Shown piece by piece: positions 44,761-54,526 of a stretch of 64,000 bases of DNA (within the stretch, counting starts at the first letter, position 1; each line of letters starts with the position of its first letter). The position numbers and the translations under genes are program-made. A model generated the notes under the pieces. It had not been told where the DNA came from, did not search any database, and saw nothing but the letters and a program-made list of their open reading frames with translations. The stretch spans positions 75,708 through 139,707 of the forward strand of contig NZ_BAABLF010000030.1 of NCBI RefSeq assembly GCF_039544205.1, given 5' to 3'. The DNA is from Ferrimonas gelatinilytica. Lineage in GTDB: Bacteria; Pseudomonadota; Gammaproteobacteria; Enterobacterales; Shewanellaceae.

Positions 44761-46242
44761 ATGAAGCGGTACCTGTGGTTGTGGCTCCAGTCTCTGATCT
44801 TGTTCCTGCTGCTGTTGGGCCAGGTGCTGGCGGCGGAACCCCTGTGGTTCGCTGGTAAGAGCCCGCGCAGTGCCGCCCGGGAGCTTGAGGCACAATTGAC
44901 CACGGTGGTAGCCGCTCAGATCGACCCTCGATTTGAGGCCCTTCGGCGCGCCCTGGTTGAAGAGAGTGAGCTCCAGGATATTGAAACCCGCAGCCGGCTC
45001 TACAGCGATGCTTACCAGCTGCTGGCGGCATTTTGGCAGGAGCTCTACCGTCGCCCGGCGGGGAAGCTGGATCTTAACGAGCCTTTTCTCCTGGTACCGG
45101 ACGACAGTTTGCTGCCACGCTTGACGGAGGCAGCGCGCGACGCCCGCCTGATGGAAGCGGTTCTTCAGTTGGAGCCGCTCTTTGATGACTACCTGCTTAC
45201 CCGAAACTGGATCCGCCACTACCTGTCCCTGCCGGCCCCGCCAACGCTTAAAGGGCCGTTACGCTTGATCGCGCCGGGTGAATGGGCGGACGAGGTGGTG
45301 CTGATCCGCCAGCGCCTGGTCGATCTCAACCTGATGCCGCCCAACGATGGTGGCCAGTGGATGGACAGTGCGCTGGTCGCCCGTATCCAGGACTTCCAGA
45401 GCCAACATGGCCTGGCCGCGGATGGCGTCGTCGGGCCGTCGACCCGTTACTGGCTCTATCTTTCCGGCAGGGAGCGGGCGCGACTGTTGGCCCGTTCGCT
45501 GCTGCGCCAGGTGCATGACCACCACTTTTTTGCCCGGGATCACTTCAGGGTCAACATTCCCGGCTTCCAGGCGGTCTGGGTGGAGGGGCAGCAGATCCGT
45601 TTTCGGTCGAAAGTGGTGGTGGGCAGGCTTCAACGGCAGACGCCGACCATGCACAGTGCGCTCAAATACGTGGTGATCAACCCCAGGTGGAACGTGCCGC
45701 GTTCGATTCTCAGGCGCGACATCTTACCCAAGATCGCTTCGGATGGCGGTTTCGTGGCCCGTCATGGCTACGAAGTGGTGGGGGCAGAAGGACAGGTGCT
45801 GGCGCTCACCGAGGAGCAGATCCAATCTGCGGCTCAGCAGGGGTTCCCCTACCGGTTGCGCCAGAAACCGGGGCCGGGCAATGCCTTGGGGCGCTACAAG
45901 TTTTATCTGGATAATGCCCGGGCCATCTACCTGCATGACACGCCAGAGAGTCACCTGTTTCGCTATCGCCAGCGCGCGTTCTCCTCCGGCTGTGTTCGCC
46001 TGGACCAGGCGGAGGAGCTGGCGTACCAGCTCCTGCATCGAAACCGGACCTCGGCCTCACAGATCGCGCGCTGGCAATCTCGACGGGAGCCCAAGTGGGT
46101 CGAGATCACAGAGCCGGTTCCCACCTACCTGGTATACTGGACCGCCTGGATAGAGGGGGGACAGCCCCAGTTTCGTCGGGATATTTATGGTTGGGAGCGC
46201 CCCACTTCCGAGGTCACCACCGTTCGCCAATCGCATCGCTGA
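44761..46242 (+). CDS. L,D-transpeptidase of the YcbB/LdtD type
   Basis: A 493-residue periplasmic peptidoglycan enzyme that makes 3-3 cross-links. A signal peptide or anchor (about 1-25, QSLILFLLLLGQVLAA) leads to a helical region, then a peptidoglycan-binding domain (LNLMPPNDGGQWMDSALVARIQ..., about 185-230), and a YkuD catalytic domain with INPRWNVPRSILRRDILPKI, the catalytic His in LHDTPE (H392) and the nucleophile in SSGCVR (C411). It has the inserted lid region typical of YcbB but is shorter than E. coli LdtD (615). Stands alone between bioD and rplY. Confidence 0.88.
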   Translation: MKRYLWLWLQSLILFLLLLGQVLAAEPLWFAGKSPRSAARELEAQLTTVVAAQIDPRFEALRRALVEESELQDIETRSRLYSDAYQLLAAFWQELYRRPAGKLDLNEPFLLVPDDSLLPRLTEAARDARLMEAVLQLEPLFDDYLLTRNWIRHYLSLPAPPTLKGPLRLIAPGEWADEVVLIRQRLVDLNLMPPNDGGQWMDSALVARIQDFQSQHGLAADGVVGPSTRYWLYLSGRERARLLARSLLRQVHDHHFFARDHFRVNIPGFQAVWVEGQQIRFRSKVVVGRLQRQTPTMHSALKYVVINPRWNVPRSILRRDILPKIASDGGFVARHGYEVVGAEGQVLALTEEQIQSAAQQGFPYRLRQKPGPGNALGRYKFYLDNARAIYLHDTPESHLFRYRQRAFSSGCVRLDQAEELAYQLLHRNRTSASQIARWQSRREPKWVEITEPVPTYLVYWTAWIEGGQPQFRRDIYGWERPTSEVTTVRQSHR

Positions 46243-46272
46243 GACCCTGTCGGGTTCCCAGGTTAATGGCGC

Positions 46273-46301
46273 TTGTTGGGGCTATAGCCCTGTGGTAGAC
46301 T
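46273..46301 (+). promoter_or_regulatory. Promoter of rplY
   Basis: TTGTTG (46273-46278) and TAGACT (46296-46301) with 17-bp spacing make a reasonable sigma-70 promoter starting transcription near 46308, upstream of the hairpin at 46326-46352. Confidence 0.5.
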
Positions 46302-46325
46302 CCCTCCGCTTTTTTCTAAGCAAGC

Positions 46326-46360
46326 TACGGGCCTTGGTCGCAAAGGCCCGTACTTTTTTT
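46326..46360 (+). terminator. Terminator-like hairpin in the rplY leader
   Basis: Perfect 10-bp arms TACGGGCCTT (46326-46335) and AAGGCCCGTA (46343-46352) followed by C and T8. It ends about 20 bp before the rplY ATG and lies downstream of the likely rplY promoter. It could end read-through from the transpeptidase gene, or act as an attenuator for rplY. Confidence 0.75.
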
Positions 46361-46379
46361 TGATATTGAGGTTTTTACC

Positions 46380-46667
46380 ATGTCTTTTACTTTTGAAGCC
46401 AAAGTCCGCACCGATGCGGGGAAAGGTGCGAGCCGCCGCCTGCGTCACGCTGGTCTGATCCCGGCCATCATCTATGGTGGTGAGGCTGCTCCGGTATCCA
46501 TCGAACTGGATCACGACAAAATCCTGCACGCCCAGGATGAAGAAGCTTTCTACACCTCCGAACTGACCCTCGTTATCGACGGTAAAGAGGAGAAAGTGAA
46601 GGCGCAAGCGATGCAGCGTCACCCGTACAAGCCCAAGGTTAACCACATCGACTTCGTTCGCGTGTAA
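46380..46667 (+). CDS. rplY: 50S ribosomal protein L25
   Basis: A 95-residue single-domain L25 protein, which binds 5S rRNA in the large subunit. The sequence begins MSFTFEAKVRTDAGKGASRRLRHAG and ends VNHIDFVRV, as in E. coli L25 (94 residues), without the C-terminal CTC extension. GAGG at 46367-46370 serves the ATG. An unusually strong hairpin precedes it in the leader. Confidence 0.95.
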   Translation: MSFTFEAKVRTDAGKGASRRLRHAGLIPAIIYGGEAAPVSIELDHDKILHAQDEEAFYTSELTLVIDGKEEKVKAQAMQRHPYKPKVNHIDFVRV

Positions 46668-46683
46668 CCTGACGCTTTACGTA

Positions 46684-46711
46684 GAAAGGGCTCCCAATTG
46701 GGAGCCCTTTC
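46684..46711. terminator. Bidirectional terminator between rplY and the UPF0149-like gene
   Basis: A perfect 28-bp palindrome (GAAAGGGCTCCCAA and its complement), 16 bp after the rplY stop, with short A/T runs on both sides. It lies between convergent genes and could work for both. Confidence 0.75.
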
Positions 46712-46749
46712 TGCATCTGGGCTGTTGAAATCAAGAGACCAATGACGCC

Positions 46750-47385
46750 TCAGTGGGAGAGGGGCGATGAGGTGGTGCTGTCTTGCTTTGTCGCCTCTTT
46801 GCTATGCCAGGACTGCATGTAGTTCAGGGCATCCTTGACCGCATCGATGAGCAGCGTCGGCTCAGGCTCGGCCCCGTTTCGCCACGCAACCGCATGGGGT
46901 TCCTCGGAGCCGAGCGTGGCTACGTAGCCCAGAAGCTCTGCGCAGGCGGCGATCTCCTCGAGTTGCTCCTCGTCACTCACCTCTTTCCAAGCATCCCTCA
47001 GCCATTGGTAACCAAAATAGTAGCCGGCCAGCCACTCCCTAAGTGGCTGATGAATCTCGCGACGTTCGAGCGCCTGCAGGTGCTCCTCCATCAGTGTCGG
47101 CAAGGGCCGGGATTTCATCACCACCTCTTGATGGACCTGGTTGTACAGCATAAACAGGCTATCCATGGTATCAGCCTCAAATGGCCAATAGCTCTTTTCG
47201 GGCTCGACGCCGGCGATGGCACTGCTCCAGAGGGAGGGGTCCAGCGTCCGCGGGTGGCAGTGCAGATGGGCCAGAAACCCTTTTGCCTGGTTCAGGCCAA
47301 GACCGCCCCGCGTAACACAGTCCTCAAGCAGGACACCGAGTTGCTTTTCTTCATGTTTGGTCAGCTTGAATTTCATTCTTGCCAT
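46750..47385 (-). CDS. UPF0149 (YecA/YgfB-like) family protein
   Basis: A 211-residue soluble acidic protein. QAKGFLAHLHCHPRTL in the first quarter and LREWLAGYYFGYQWLRDAW past the middle resemble the two conserved helices of UPF0149 proteins. The zinc-binding SEC-C tail of YecA is absent, so it is closer to the short YgfB-like type. Function unknown. The frame starts MARMKF; ATG 47385 or 47376 are both possible and neither has a strong ribosome site. Confidence 0.55.
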   Translation of the reverse strand: MARMKFKLTKHEEKQLGVLLEDCVTRGGLGLNQAKGFLAHLHCHPRTLDPSLWSSAIAGVEPEKSYWPFEADTMDSLFMLYNQVHQEVVMKSRPLPTLMEEHLQALERREIHQPLREWLAGYYFGYQWLRDAWKEVSDEEQLEEIAACAELLGYVATLGSEEPHAVAWRNGAEPEPTLLIDAVKDALNYMQSWHSKEATKQDSTTSSPLSH

Positions 47386-47713
47386 CTGGGTATCTGTCAG
47401 TTTGCCTTAGGGTCGCACGTTTTTGCTGGAAAACCAGTGCTTCTTACCGAAAATTGTGCCTTCAGTCGCAACCTTTCTCTGCCGCGATTGGACGAAAAAG
47501 CGCGCAAGAATGAGCGCGGTTCATGCGCCAGTTAACAGTTACTGGATTGTTACTTGCGCTCGATGGCCGTTTCTGGAATGTTGCCGTTGTGTTCGTGGTC
47601 GTAGCGATATTCTTGCCGCCGAAGCGAGCGCGCTTCTCATTTGTCTTGGTGCCTGGCACTCGTTAGGGATGACAGGGCACGGGATACTGGACTGGAATGG
47701 ATGCAAGGTGAGA
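47386..47713. other. 328-bp gap, no gene assigned
   Basis: The plus-strand frame is open back to 47423, but the translated stretch before 47714 is Cys/Trp-rich and unlike a protein N-terminus. I see no clear promoter, repeat or RNA here. Confidence 0.5.
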
Positions 47714-48073
47714 ATGAGCATGGTGTATTTTGATGCGCGGACGCCACCCCTGGGTGGATGGGCAGTGTGGTTAACCCGGGTGGCCCTGGTTCTCTGCGCG
47801 GTTGGAGGGGCGTTAGCGGTGCAATGCCTGGAGCCGGTAACGATCTCGGCCCCCCTGGAACACCTCCTGCTCTGTCTGGGCAGTAGTTTGCTGCTGCTGG
47901 GCTTCCTGTTTGGGGTGCCCGCTAACCTGGCCCTGTTGAGGCAGGTTCAGCGAGTCGGTCGTGATCTCTCCGGTCGGGAGTGGTTGCTGGTCGTTCCCAG
48001 TTGTCTCATCACCTTCGTCGCCCTGGCGATGGTGATGAACTGGGCCGGCCACCTGCTGATGCAGGGGTACTGA
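47714..48073 (+). CDS. Small membrane protein of unknown function
   Basis: 119 residues with three predicted membrane helices (about 18-38, 46-70 and 92-115). Start taken at ATG 47714, with AAGG at 47705-47708, because it places the first helix near the N-terminus (MSMVYFDARTPPLGGWAVWLTRVALVLCAVGG). I do not recognise the family. It converges on tamB with a 31-bp gap and no terminator. Confidence 0.55.
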   Translation: MSMVYFDARTPPLGGWAVWLTRVALVLCAVGGALAVQCLEPVTISAPLEHLLLCLGSSLLLLGFLFGVPANLALLRQVQRVGRDLSGREWLLVVPSCLITFVALAMVMNWAGHLLMQGY

Positions 48074-48104
48074 ACCGGCAGGGCGGTGCAGAACACCCCC
48101 TGAT

Positions 48105-51100
48105 TCAGTCGATATCGAAGGAGTAGTAGATATCCAGTGACTGCTGCGCCGCATCGGAGATCTCGTTGACCGCCTCAAGCCACAGCCGCTGCATCAGCTG
48201 GTAGCGCAGGGTTAACTCGTTAACCGCATCGAATACCCCCACGCCGTACTTAAAGTACATCCGGGAACCCACATAACCGCTGATGGTGACCTGGGTATCG
48301 TCGCCGGCCCCCTCGGTATCCAGGGCGAGATCGCGCAATCCCAGTCCCTCGCCGATGGTGCTGACCACGCCGCCGGTGGTGCCGACCCCGAGACTCAGGG
48401 CCGCAGAGGTGAGCAGGGCGCTGCTACCGCTGTTAGCGCTGCCATCACTGCTGAGGCCCTGGCCCCGGGTGAGGTAGGAGAGGATCTCCTGCTGCTCCAT
48501 GGCGGGGGTGGAGAAGAGCGACAGCTTTGGTGTGTTTGGGGTACCGGTGATGCGGACACCCACGGTGACGTCATCCTGTTCGATCTCCCGGGTGGCTTCC
48601 ACATCCAGGTTGGGTAGGGTGGTGGGCCCGTTAAAGCTGACCTGTCCCCGGTCTACCCGAAGCTTCTGGCCAAAGGCCTCGAACCGCCCCTCCCTGAGCA
48701 GCACATCCCCGAACATCTGTGGCGGTTGTCCACGGCTCTGACGAAGGGTGAGATCGCCGGCAAGCTGCCCCGTCATGCCGAGGGCGTTGATGGCGATGTT
48801 GTCCCCGAGCAGGATCCGAATCGCCAGTTCCGTATTGGTACTGGTGATGGGCGCCTCTTCGGCCTGACTGTCGATAAAGATCACATCGTCACTGACCTGG
48901 ACGGCGTTCTCAGGCAGAGAATCGATGGTGACCCCCCCATCGCTCAGGGCCACCTCTCCCTTGATCGAGATGCGGTCCTGATCGAGGGCCAGGTTCAGGT
49001 CCGGTGCCGCCGTGATGGTGACCATGGGGGGGTAGTAAAGCTCCAGGCCGCTGCCGCTCAACCGCAAATTGCTGCGAAACCCTTGCCGCCAGTCAATTTC
49101 CCCCTTAAGTTGGCCCGTACCCTGGCCCGCCATGAAGTCGCCGTTGAGCCGACCCTGCATCGCCTCAAAAGCGACATCGACGGTCAGTTCGCTTACCTCG
49201 GTTGGGTTACCCAAAGCCTGAAACCTCCCTTCGGTCAGGGCCAGTCTTCCTGTCACTTCCGGGTTCTCCAGATCCCCGGAAATCACAAGGTCACTGGCCA
49301 GGTGGCCCTGTGCCACGTTGAGAAAGTCAAACCATGCCAGGTAGGGTCCCAGGTCCAGTTGTCGGGCCACCAGCTCCCCCTCCAGCGCGTAGGGGGAGCT
49401 GGTACCGGCGTTAAGGTTGAGAGTCAGGTCCTCCTCGTCATTGACGTCGACAGCGGCATCGAGGTGAACCCCCTCCGGGGTCAGGTTCAGGCGCGCTTCG
49501 ACTTTGCGCCAGGTCAGCCGGGTGGGGGCCAGCCCATCGCCGCCACTGAGCAGCACTTCGCCATCCCGATCGGTGAGGGCCAGTGTCAGCCTGGGTAGCT
49601 GTCCCGGCTGCCAGTTCAGGTAGAGGTTGCCTTCGATTCGGGAGGTTGATTGCATCCGATCCGGTAGCCAGGGCTCCAGTAGCTGGGCAGTCTGGGCGTT
49701 CAGGCGAGCCGCCAGGGCGCCCTGTTGGCCGAGCAGCGCGGGGTCATCAAAGCAGAGCTCGGTACCACGAGCGCGCCAACAGTGGGCCCCCAGGGTCAAG
49801 GTGCCGGCGGCGAGATCCACGAGAAGGTCCGCCTCGTCCACCATCTCCCAGGGCCATTGAGGCCAGAGGAAGGCGCCCCGTTGCCAACGCCCCTGCCAGC
49901 GCTGGGACGCCTGATCCAAGGAGCCGGACAGGGCGAGCTCAATGGGGTAGGGGCCCGCGACCGACAGCTTGGCGGATTGGTCAGAGAGTGATCCTGTGCT
50001 GGAAAATTGCAGCTGCCCCAGGGACTCATTGGCCTGCCTAAGGGTCTCGGTCTCCAGGTCGAGCCGGTAGGCGTGGTTGTCCAGCGGCTGGTAGCCGGCA
50101 TTTAAGCGGGCCCGGGGCAGTGACAGTGCCTGATAGTACAGCTGCTCCGCTTGCCCCCGGAGTTGGATAGCGGGGTTATCTGCCGGGCCGTCGATGGCCA
50201 GTTCGAAGTCCGCGTTCCCGGTCAGTTCCGGCAGCCAGCGGGAGAGCTGCTCGGCACGCAGTTGACCCTCCATCTGCCACTGACCCTGGTTGACGCCGCC
50301 ATCCATCGTCAGCTCGGTGCCGTTCAAGGTGATGAAGAGATCCCGGGCAAAACCCTGCCACTGGGCGTTGAAGCTGGCGGCGCCGCGTATCGCCAGCGGG
50401 TAGCCCATCAGTTGACCGCGAAGATCCGTATTGCTGACCGCGATCTGCCAATCCTCCGTTGTAAAGAACCCTTGGCTGATGAGCTGACCATCGAGCTTCA
50501 GATCCAACTCGGGCAGGAGTTGGGAGAGATCGAGCTGCTCGGTGAACAGGGTTGCCTGCCAACGCAGGCCGTCGCGGTAATCCAGGCTGCCCTGGAGCAA
50601 GGCCTGGCCAAGCTCACTCTGGACAGTGGCGTGGTGGATCTGCAGCAAGCCCGCGTCGTGCTGACCGAGGAGCATCAGCTCAAGCGGCGGGTGCTGCTGA
50701 TCCTGCACCTCGCCACTGAGGGCAAAGCGCTGGTCGTCGAGGTTCCCTTCGCTGCGCAGCTTAACCCGGTGGGCCAGGTAGTCGGGCTCGCCGCTCAGGG
50801 GCCAGCTCAGTCGCTCTGCCTGCAGCTGTAGCTGGTAGGGCAGATCGGGCTGGGCCAGGTTGAGCCACCCCTGCAGCTGGGCAACCTGGTTCTCCTTGGT
50901 CTCAACCAGCAGGTTCAGCCGGCGAAAGCCGCCGTGGGCCCGAACACTCAAGGGTTGCGCCTGTAACTCTGGTAGCCAGGGTAGCTGGTGGATCTCACCG
51001 CTCAGCAGGGCGTTCATGGGGTAGTCCTCACGAAAGTCCATGCTGAAACGGCCGGCAAGGTCCGCCCAGTTGTGCTTGAGGATGAGGTCGTCCAGGGCCA

Positions 51101-51890
51101 GTCGGGTATGCTTCCAGGCACCCCGGGCGCGCAGGGTGGTGACCTTGTGCTCTTGATCTGCCAAAAGCAGCTGGCTGTCGATGATGGCAACGTCGTTGAG
51201 TTGTAGCTCAAAGGGCAGGATGACCTCCGGCAGCTGCGCCAGTGGCCAGTCGCTGTCCTCCTCCTGCGGTCTGGCCCCCGTTTCGGCGTCATCCGTTTTT
51301 GCCACCTGCGCCTCGTCACCGCCCAAGGGGATCAGGATCTCGGCCTGCTCCAGCTGGACCCGGCGCAGGGCCAGCAGGGTGTCCTCCAGCAACACTTGCC
51401 CCCTGATCCGGTGGGCACGATAGGACATGTCATCCACCCGCACATCGATACGGTTGAGGTCAGCCTGCGCAACCGCGATGGCAATAGGCAGGCCGATGCC
51501 ACTGTAGACACCTGGCACCGGCTTAGCTTCCTCCTCTTCAGGCTGCGACTCTGTTGCCAGATCGACCTGGACGCTCACGGCGCCGGCATAGACAGACTCG
51601 GCGCAGAGCTCACGCTTGAGCAGGCAGCTGAGGCGCCACTTCGCCTGCACGTCGTCAACCTCAACCTCAACGCCATCGAGGCGCAGACCAAAGTGCGTCA
51701 GGGATACACCTCGGTTCAGGGTGCCATCCCGGTACTCGATGCTGACCATCGGCAGCAGGCGATCGGCACAAAACAGGGCGAACCGCGTGCCGATAGGCGT
51801 GCCAAGCAGCAGGGCCAGGATGACCAGCAGAGCCAGGGGAACCACCCCCAGTCCCATCAGCAGACGATGTATCTTGGGCTGCCAGCTCAT
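48105..51890 (-). CDS. tamB: Translocation and assembly module subunit TamB
   Basis: A 1261-residue bridge protein of the AsmA-like/repeating beta-groove group, anchored in the inner membrane by one N-terminal helix (about 13-33, VPLALLVILALLLG) and spanning the periplasm to TamA. The C-terminal DUF490 domain is clear (RVDRGQVSFNGPTTLPNLDVEATREI, SYLTRGQGLS, and a final YQLMQRLWLEAV). TamB is implicated in outer-membrane protein insertion and phospholipid transport. Length equals E. coli TamB (1259). Its ATG overlaps the tamA stop (ATGA). Confidence 0.94.
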   Translation of the reverse strand: MSWQPKIHRLLMGLGVVPLALLVILALLLGTPIGTRFALFCADRLLPMVSIEYRDGTLNRGVSLTHFGLRLDGVEVEVDDVQAKWRLSCLLKRELCAESVYAGAVSVQVDLATESQPEEEEAKPVPGVYSGIGLPIAIAVAQADLNRIDVRVDDMSYRAHRIRGQVLLEDTLLALRRVQLEQAEILIPLGGDEAQVAKTDDAETGARPQEEDSDWPLAQLPEVILPFELQLNDVAIIDSQLLLADQEHKVTTLRARGAWKHTRLALDDLILKHNWADLAGRFSMDFREDYPMNALLSGEIHQLPWLPELQAQPLSVRAHGGFRRLNLLVETKENQVAQLQGWLNLAQPDLPYQLQLQAERLSWPLSGEPDYLAHRVKLRSEGNLDDQRFALSGEVQDQQHPPLELMLLGQHDAGLLQIHHATVQSELGQALLQGSLDYRDGLRWQATLFTEQLDLSQLLPELDLKLDGQLISQGFFTTEDWQIAVSNTDLRGQLMGYPLAIRGAASFNAQWQGFARDLFITLNGTELTMDGGVNQGQWQMEGQLRAEQLSRWLPELTGNADFELAIDGPADNPAIQLRGQAEQLYYQALSLPRARLNAGYQPLDNHAYRLDLETETLRQANESLGQLQFSSTGSLSDQSAKLSVAGPYPIELALSGSLDQASQRWQGRWQRGAFLWPQWPWEMVDEADLLVDLAAGTLTLGAHCWRARGTELCFDDPALLGQQGALAARLNAQTAQLLEPWLPDRMQSTSRIEGNLYLNWQPGQLPRLTLALTDRDGEVLLSGGDGLAPTRLTWRKVEARLNLTPEGVHLDAAVDVNDEEDLTLNLNAGTSSPYALEGELVARQLDLGPYLAWFDFLNVAQGHLASDLVISGDLENPEVTGRLALTEGRFQALGNPTEVSELTVDVAFEAMQGRLNGDFMAGQGTGQLKGEIDWRQGFRSNLRLSGSGLELYYPPMVTITAAPDLNLALDQDRISIKGEVALSDGGVTIDSLPENAVQVSDDVIFIDSQAEEAPITSTNTELAIRILLGDNIAINALGMTGQLAGDLTLRQSRGQPPQMFGDVLLREGRFEAFGQKLRVDRGQVSFNGPTTLPNLDVEATREIEQDDVTVGVRITGTPNTPKLSLFSTPAMEQQEILSYLTRGQGLSSDGSANSGSSALLTSAALSLGVGTTGGVVSTIGEGLGLRDLALDTEGAGDDTQVTISGYVGSRMYFKYGVGVFDAVNELTLRYQLMQRLWLEAVNEISDAAQQSLDIYYSFDID

Positions 51891-53722
51891 AGTTCCGCTC
51901 CGATGGTGATGTGCAGGCGCCAGGGGGGATTATCCTCGCTCATCCCGTAGCCGACGTCGATACGCACCGGGCCGATGGGGGAGATCCAGTGCACGCCGGC
52001 GCCCACTGAGGTGATGATCTCAAAGGCTTCCGAGTCGTACACGTCAAAGGCGTTACCACTGTCGACAAAAGCGGCAACGCGCCAGCTGTTGGTCACGTAG
52101 TACTGGTATTCGACGCTGCCCACCATCAGGTAGCGCCCACCGACGTTGATGGTGGAGATGCTGCCGTCGTCGTTTGCTATGTCGACCTTGGGCCCCAGGG
52201 TCTGGTACGCGAAGCCCCGGATCGACTGGTCCCCACCGGCGAAGAAGCGCAACGAAGGCGCCAGTTCCAGCAGGTCATCGTCGTTGATCATGTTCAGGCC
52301 CAAGTCCAGTCGCGAGCTGATACGGTGGCGCGGACGAGGCGAGTTGACCATCCGGTACTGGGCTCGCAGTCGGACAATCCGCTGCTCCGAAAGCAGAGTG
52401 GGATCACCGAACTCGAAACGGTACTGTTGGCGAAAACCGCGACTGGGATCCAGCTGGGGGCCTGAGCGCCGTGTTTTGGAAAAGGTGACGCCAGGCAGCA
52501 CATAGGACGCCTGAGGCGAGAGTTCTGCCTGCTCCCAGGTCTCCCGCAGGTAGCGGATGAAAGCGGTGCGGATCCAGCCATTTCGGGTGGTGGTTTTACG
52601 GCCGATGGAGGTTTGGTACTGGGTACTGTCGATATCCCCGAACTCCTCTTTGCCCACACTGGCACGAAACTGCAGCTGGTCTTTGATTGGGTGTCTCAGG
52701 GGGATGATGTACTCGAATCCGAGCTTGGGATTGATCTGGGCGATCTCCGCCTTGGTTTCCTGGCTGTGGCCGTACCGGTTGACCACCGGAGTGCGCCAGA
52801 CCAGCGAGATCCGCCCTTGGGTATCGGTGGCGTAGCCGACGCCCACCTCGAAGGAGTGACGGGGGGGCGGCGTGATCCCGACTTCCACCGGCACCAGCCC
52901 ATCCACGGCCTCATCCGGGTGCGGCAGCACCTTCACGGTTCGAAAGTAGCCGGAGCCAAGCAGGCCGTTGGTGAGCTCGGCGATCTGGTCGCTGTCGTAG
53001 GGGGTTCCGGGTTCGAAGGGAACCATCTTTTCAAGCAGATCCGGTTCCAGCTCCGAGGCCCAGAAATCCACCTCTCCGAGCCGATACCGAGGGCCGCTGT
53101 CGTACAGCAGGATAAGATTGGCCGTGTTGTTGTCCCTGTCCACCTCCAGCCGGTTTTGTTGCAACTGACCCTGAAAATAACCGCGAACCAGGCCCAGGGA
53201 GACCAGGGTGGATTTGATCTCTTCGTAAAGCCCGTGGTGGAGACGGTCGCCGGGGCCCAGTGGGAGGCGGTCCAACTCACGGCGGAAAGCGCGGTCATCC
53301 CGGGCCTCGCCGGTGACCATGACGATAACCTCACTGAGCCGTACCGGCTCGCCGGCGGATACGGTAAGGTTTAAGGTCCAGTCTTTTTTTCCCTGGTCCA
53401 GGGTGTAGTCGAGGGTGCCCTGATAGTAGCCAAGAGATTGCAGCGCCTTTTGAACATCATCCTCAAAACTGAACAGGAAGCTGGCCCGCTCCCTGGGGGT
53501 CGTGGGGAGGGGAGAGAGGTGAGCCCGGATGTTGTCCGCCACCGCGCCACTGACCCCCTCGAGTTTGAGCTTCAGTCCGCCACTTTTCTTGGCGCTTTCC
53601 GGGGGAGTCGCCTCCTGCTGTGTGCTTACCGCCGGGTCGTCACTGGGCCGGGTCTCGGGCTCGGCGGCCCCAAGGGGGGCGCAAAGCAGCGACAGGGCGA
53701 CGATGACGAGACGTAGTGGCAA
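51887..53722 (-). CDS. tamA: Translocation and assembly module subunit TamA
   Basis: A 611-residue Omp85-family outer-membrane protein. A signal peptide (cleavage near GAA, residue 20) is followed by a low-complexity acidic linker, three POTRA domains (about 50-290) and a 16-strand barrel, with the lid-lock motif IRGF in DQSIRGFAYQTLGP and a C-terminal WRLHITIGAEL. Some 35 residues longer than E. coli TamA because of the linker. First gene of tamAB. Confidence 0.94.
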   Translation of the reverse strand: MPLRLVIVALSLLCAPLGAAEPETRPSDDPAVSTQQEATPPESAKKSGGLKLKLEGVSGAVADNIRAHLSPLPTTPRERASFLFSFEDDVQKALQSLGYYQGTLDYTLDQGKKDWTLNLTVSAGEPVRLSEVIVMVTGEARDDRAFRRELDRLPLGPGDRLHHGLYEEIKSTLVSLGLVRGYFQGQLQQNRLEVDRDNNTANLILLYDSGPRYRLGEVDFWASELEPDLLEKMVPFEPGTPYDSDQIAELTNGLLGSGYFRTVKVLPHPDEAVDGLVPVEVGITPPPRHSFEVGVGYATDTQGRISLVWRTPVVNRYGHSQETKAEIAQINPKLGFEYIIPLRHPIKDQLQFRASVGKEEFGDIDSTQYQTSIGRKTTTRNGWIRTAFIRYLRETWEQAELSPQASYVLPGVTFSKTRRSGPQLDPSRGFRQQYRFEFGDPTLLSEQRIVRLRAQYRMVNSPRPRHRISSRLDLGLNMINDDDLLELAPSLRFFAGGDQSIRGFAYQTLGPKVDIANDDGSISTINVGGRYLMVGSVEYQYYVTNSWRVAAFVDSGNAFDVYDSEAFEIITSVGAGVHWISPIGPVRIDVGYGMSEDNPPWRLHITIGAEL

Positions 53723-54001
53723 AGTAGGTTCCCGAAGCGTGCTGGAATCGATGACTCAATTGTGGATAGGCTTGGCCCCAACAACAATTGAAAGTGACTT
53801 AATTTTAATACCTTAGTCCTTGCCCGCCAATGAAAAACATTGTTAAAAAGAAGAGGTAGGATCCCTATGCGGTTTTCTTTGGTGATGCCACCCTCCCGGC
53901 GACAAAAAACCGACCGGGTCAATCGTCTTCACAGTGAAGATGAGCCAGGGCAAACGCGCTATGGTTAAAGGCAACCCAACATTAGTAGAAAAGGGGAAAG
54001 G

Positions 54002-54418
54002 ATGGAATCGGTAAAAGTTCGCGATTATATGGAGCGTCACCCGGTAGTGTTGAAGGCCGACATGGCGCTCTCCAATGCTGTCGAGGCGCTGTTGGCAGAG
54101 AAGCAGAGCGGCGCCCCGGTGGTGGATGATGAAGGACGGTTGATTGGCTTTGCCTCAGAGAAGGATTGTCTCTCGCTGATGCTCAAAAGCAGTTATCACT
54201 GTGATCTCACGGCCAAGGTGGGTGAGGTGATGCGCACCGATGTATTGGTGGTCAGTCCGGAGGATTCCGTGCTGGAGCTGGCGGAGTCGATGCTGGGTCA
54301 GAAGCCGAAGATCTACCCGGTGGTCGATGAGGGTCGCCTGGTGGGGATGATCAACCGAACTCTGGTCCTCAAGGCCGTGGCAATCCACATGAAGGTCTGT
54401 TTCCGTCACGCGGTGTGA
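54002..54418 (+). CDS. CBS domain protein
   Basis: A 138-residue protein made of one Bateman module: CBS1 (about 5-60, VRDYMERHPVVLKADMALSNAVEALLAEKQSGAPVVDDEGRLIGF) and CBS2 (about 75-130, VMRTDVLVVSPEDSVLELAESML...YPVVDEGRLVGMINR). Such modules bind adenine nucleotides and usually sense energy state. No effector domain is attached, and neighbours give no hint of a partner. GAAAGG just before the ATG serves as ribosome site. A terminator follows. Confidence 0.85.
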   Translation: MESVKVRDYMERHPVVLKADMALSNAVEALLAEKQSGAPVVDDEGRLIGFASEKDCLSLMLKSSYHCDLTAKVGEVMRTDVLVVSPEDSVLELAESMLGQKPKIYPVVDEGRLVGMINRTLVLKAVAIHMKVCFRHAV

Positions 54419-54442
54419 TCCCGCCGGGCAAAGCCACCTGTT

Positions 54443-54465
54443 AAGCGGCGAACCCTTCGCCGCTT
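54443..54465 (+). terminator. Terminator after the CBS gene
   Basis: Perfect 10-bp arms AAGCGGCGAA (54443-54452) and TTCGCCGCTT (54456-54465), CCC loop, short T-run. Confidence 0.7.
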
Positions 54466-54526
54466 TGTCGTATCCTGCCCCCGAAACACTGTCTACGCTG
54501 AAAGAACCGCACAAGAGAGAAATCCG

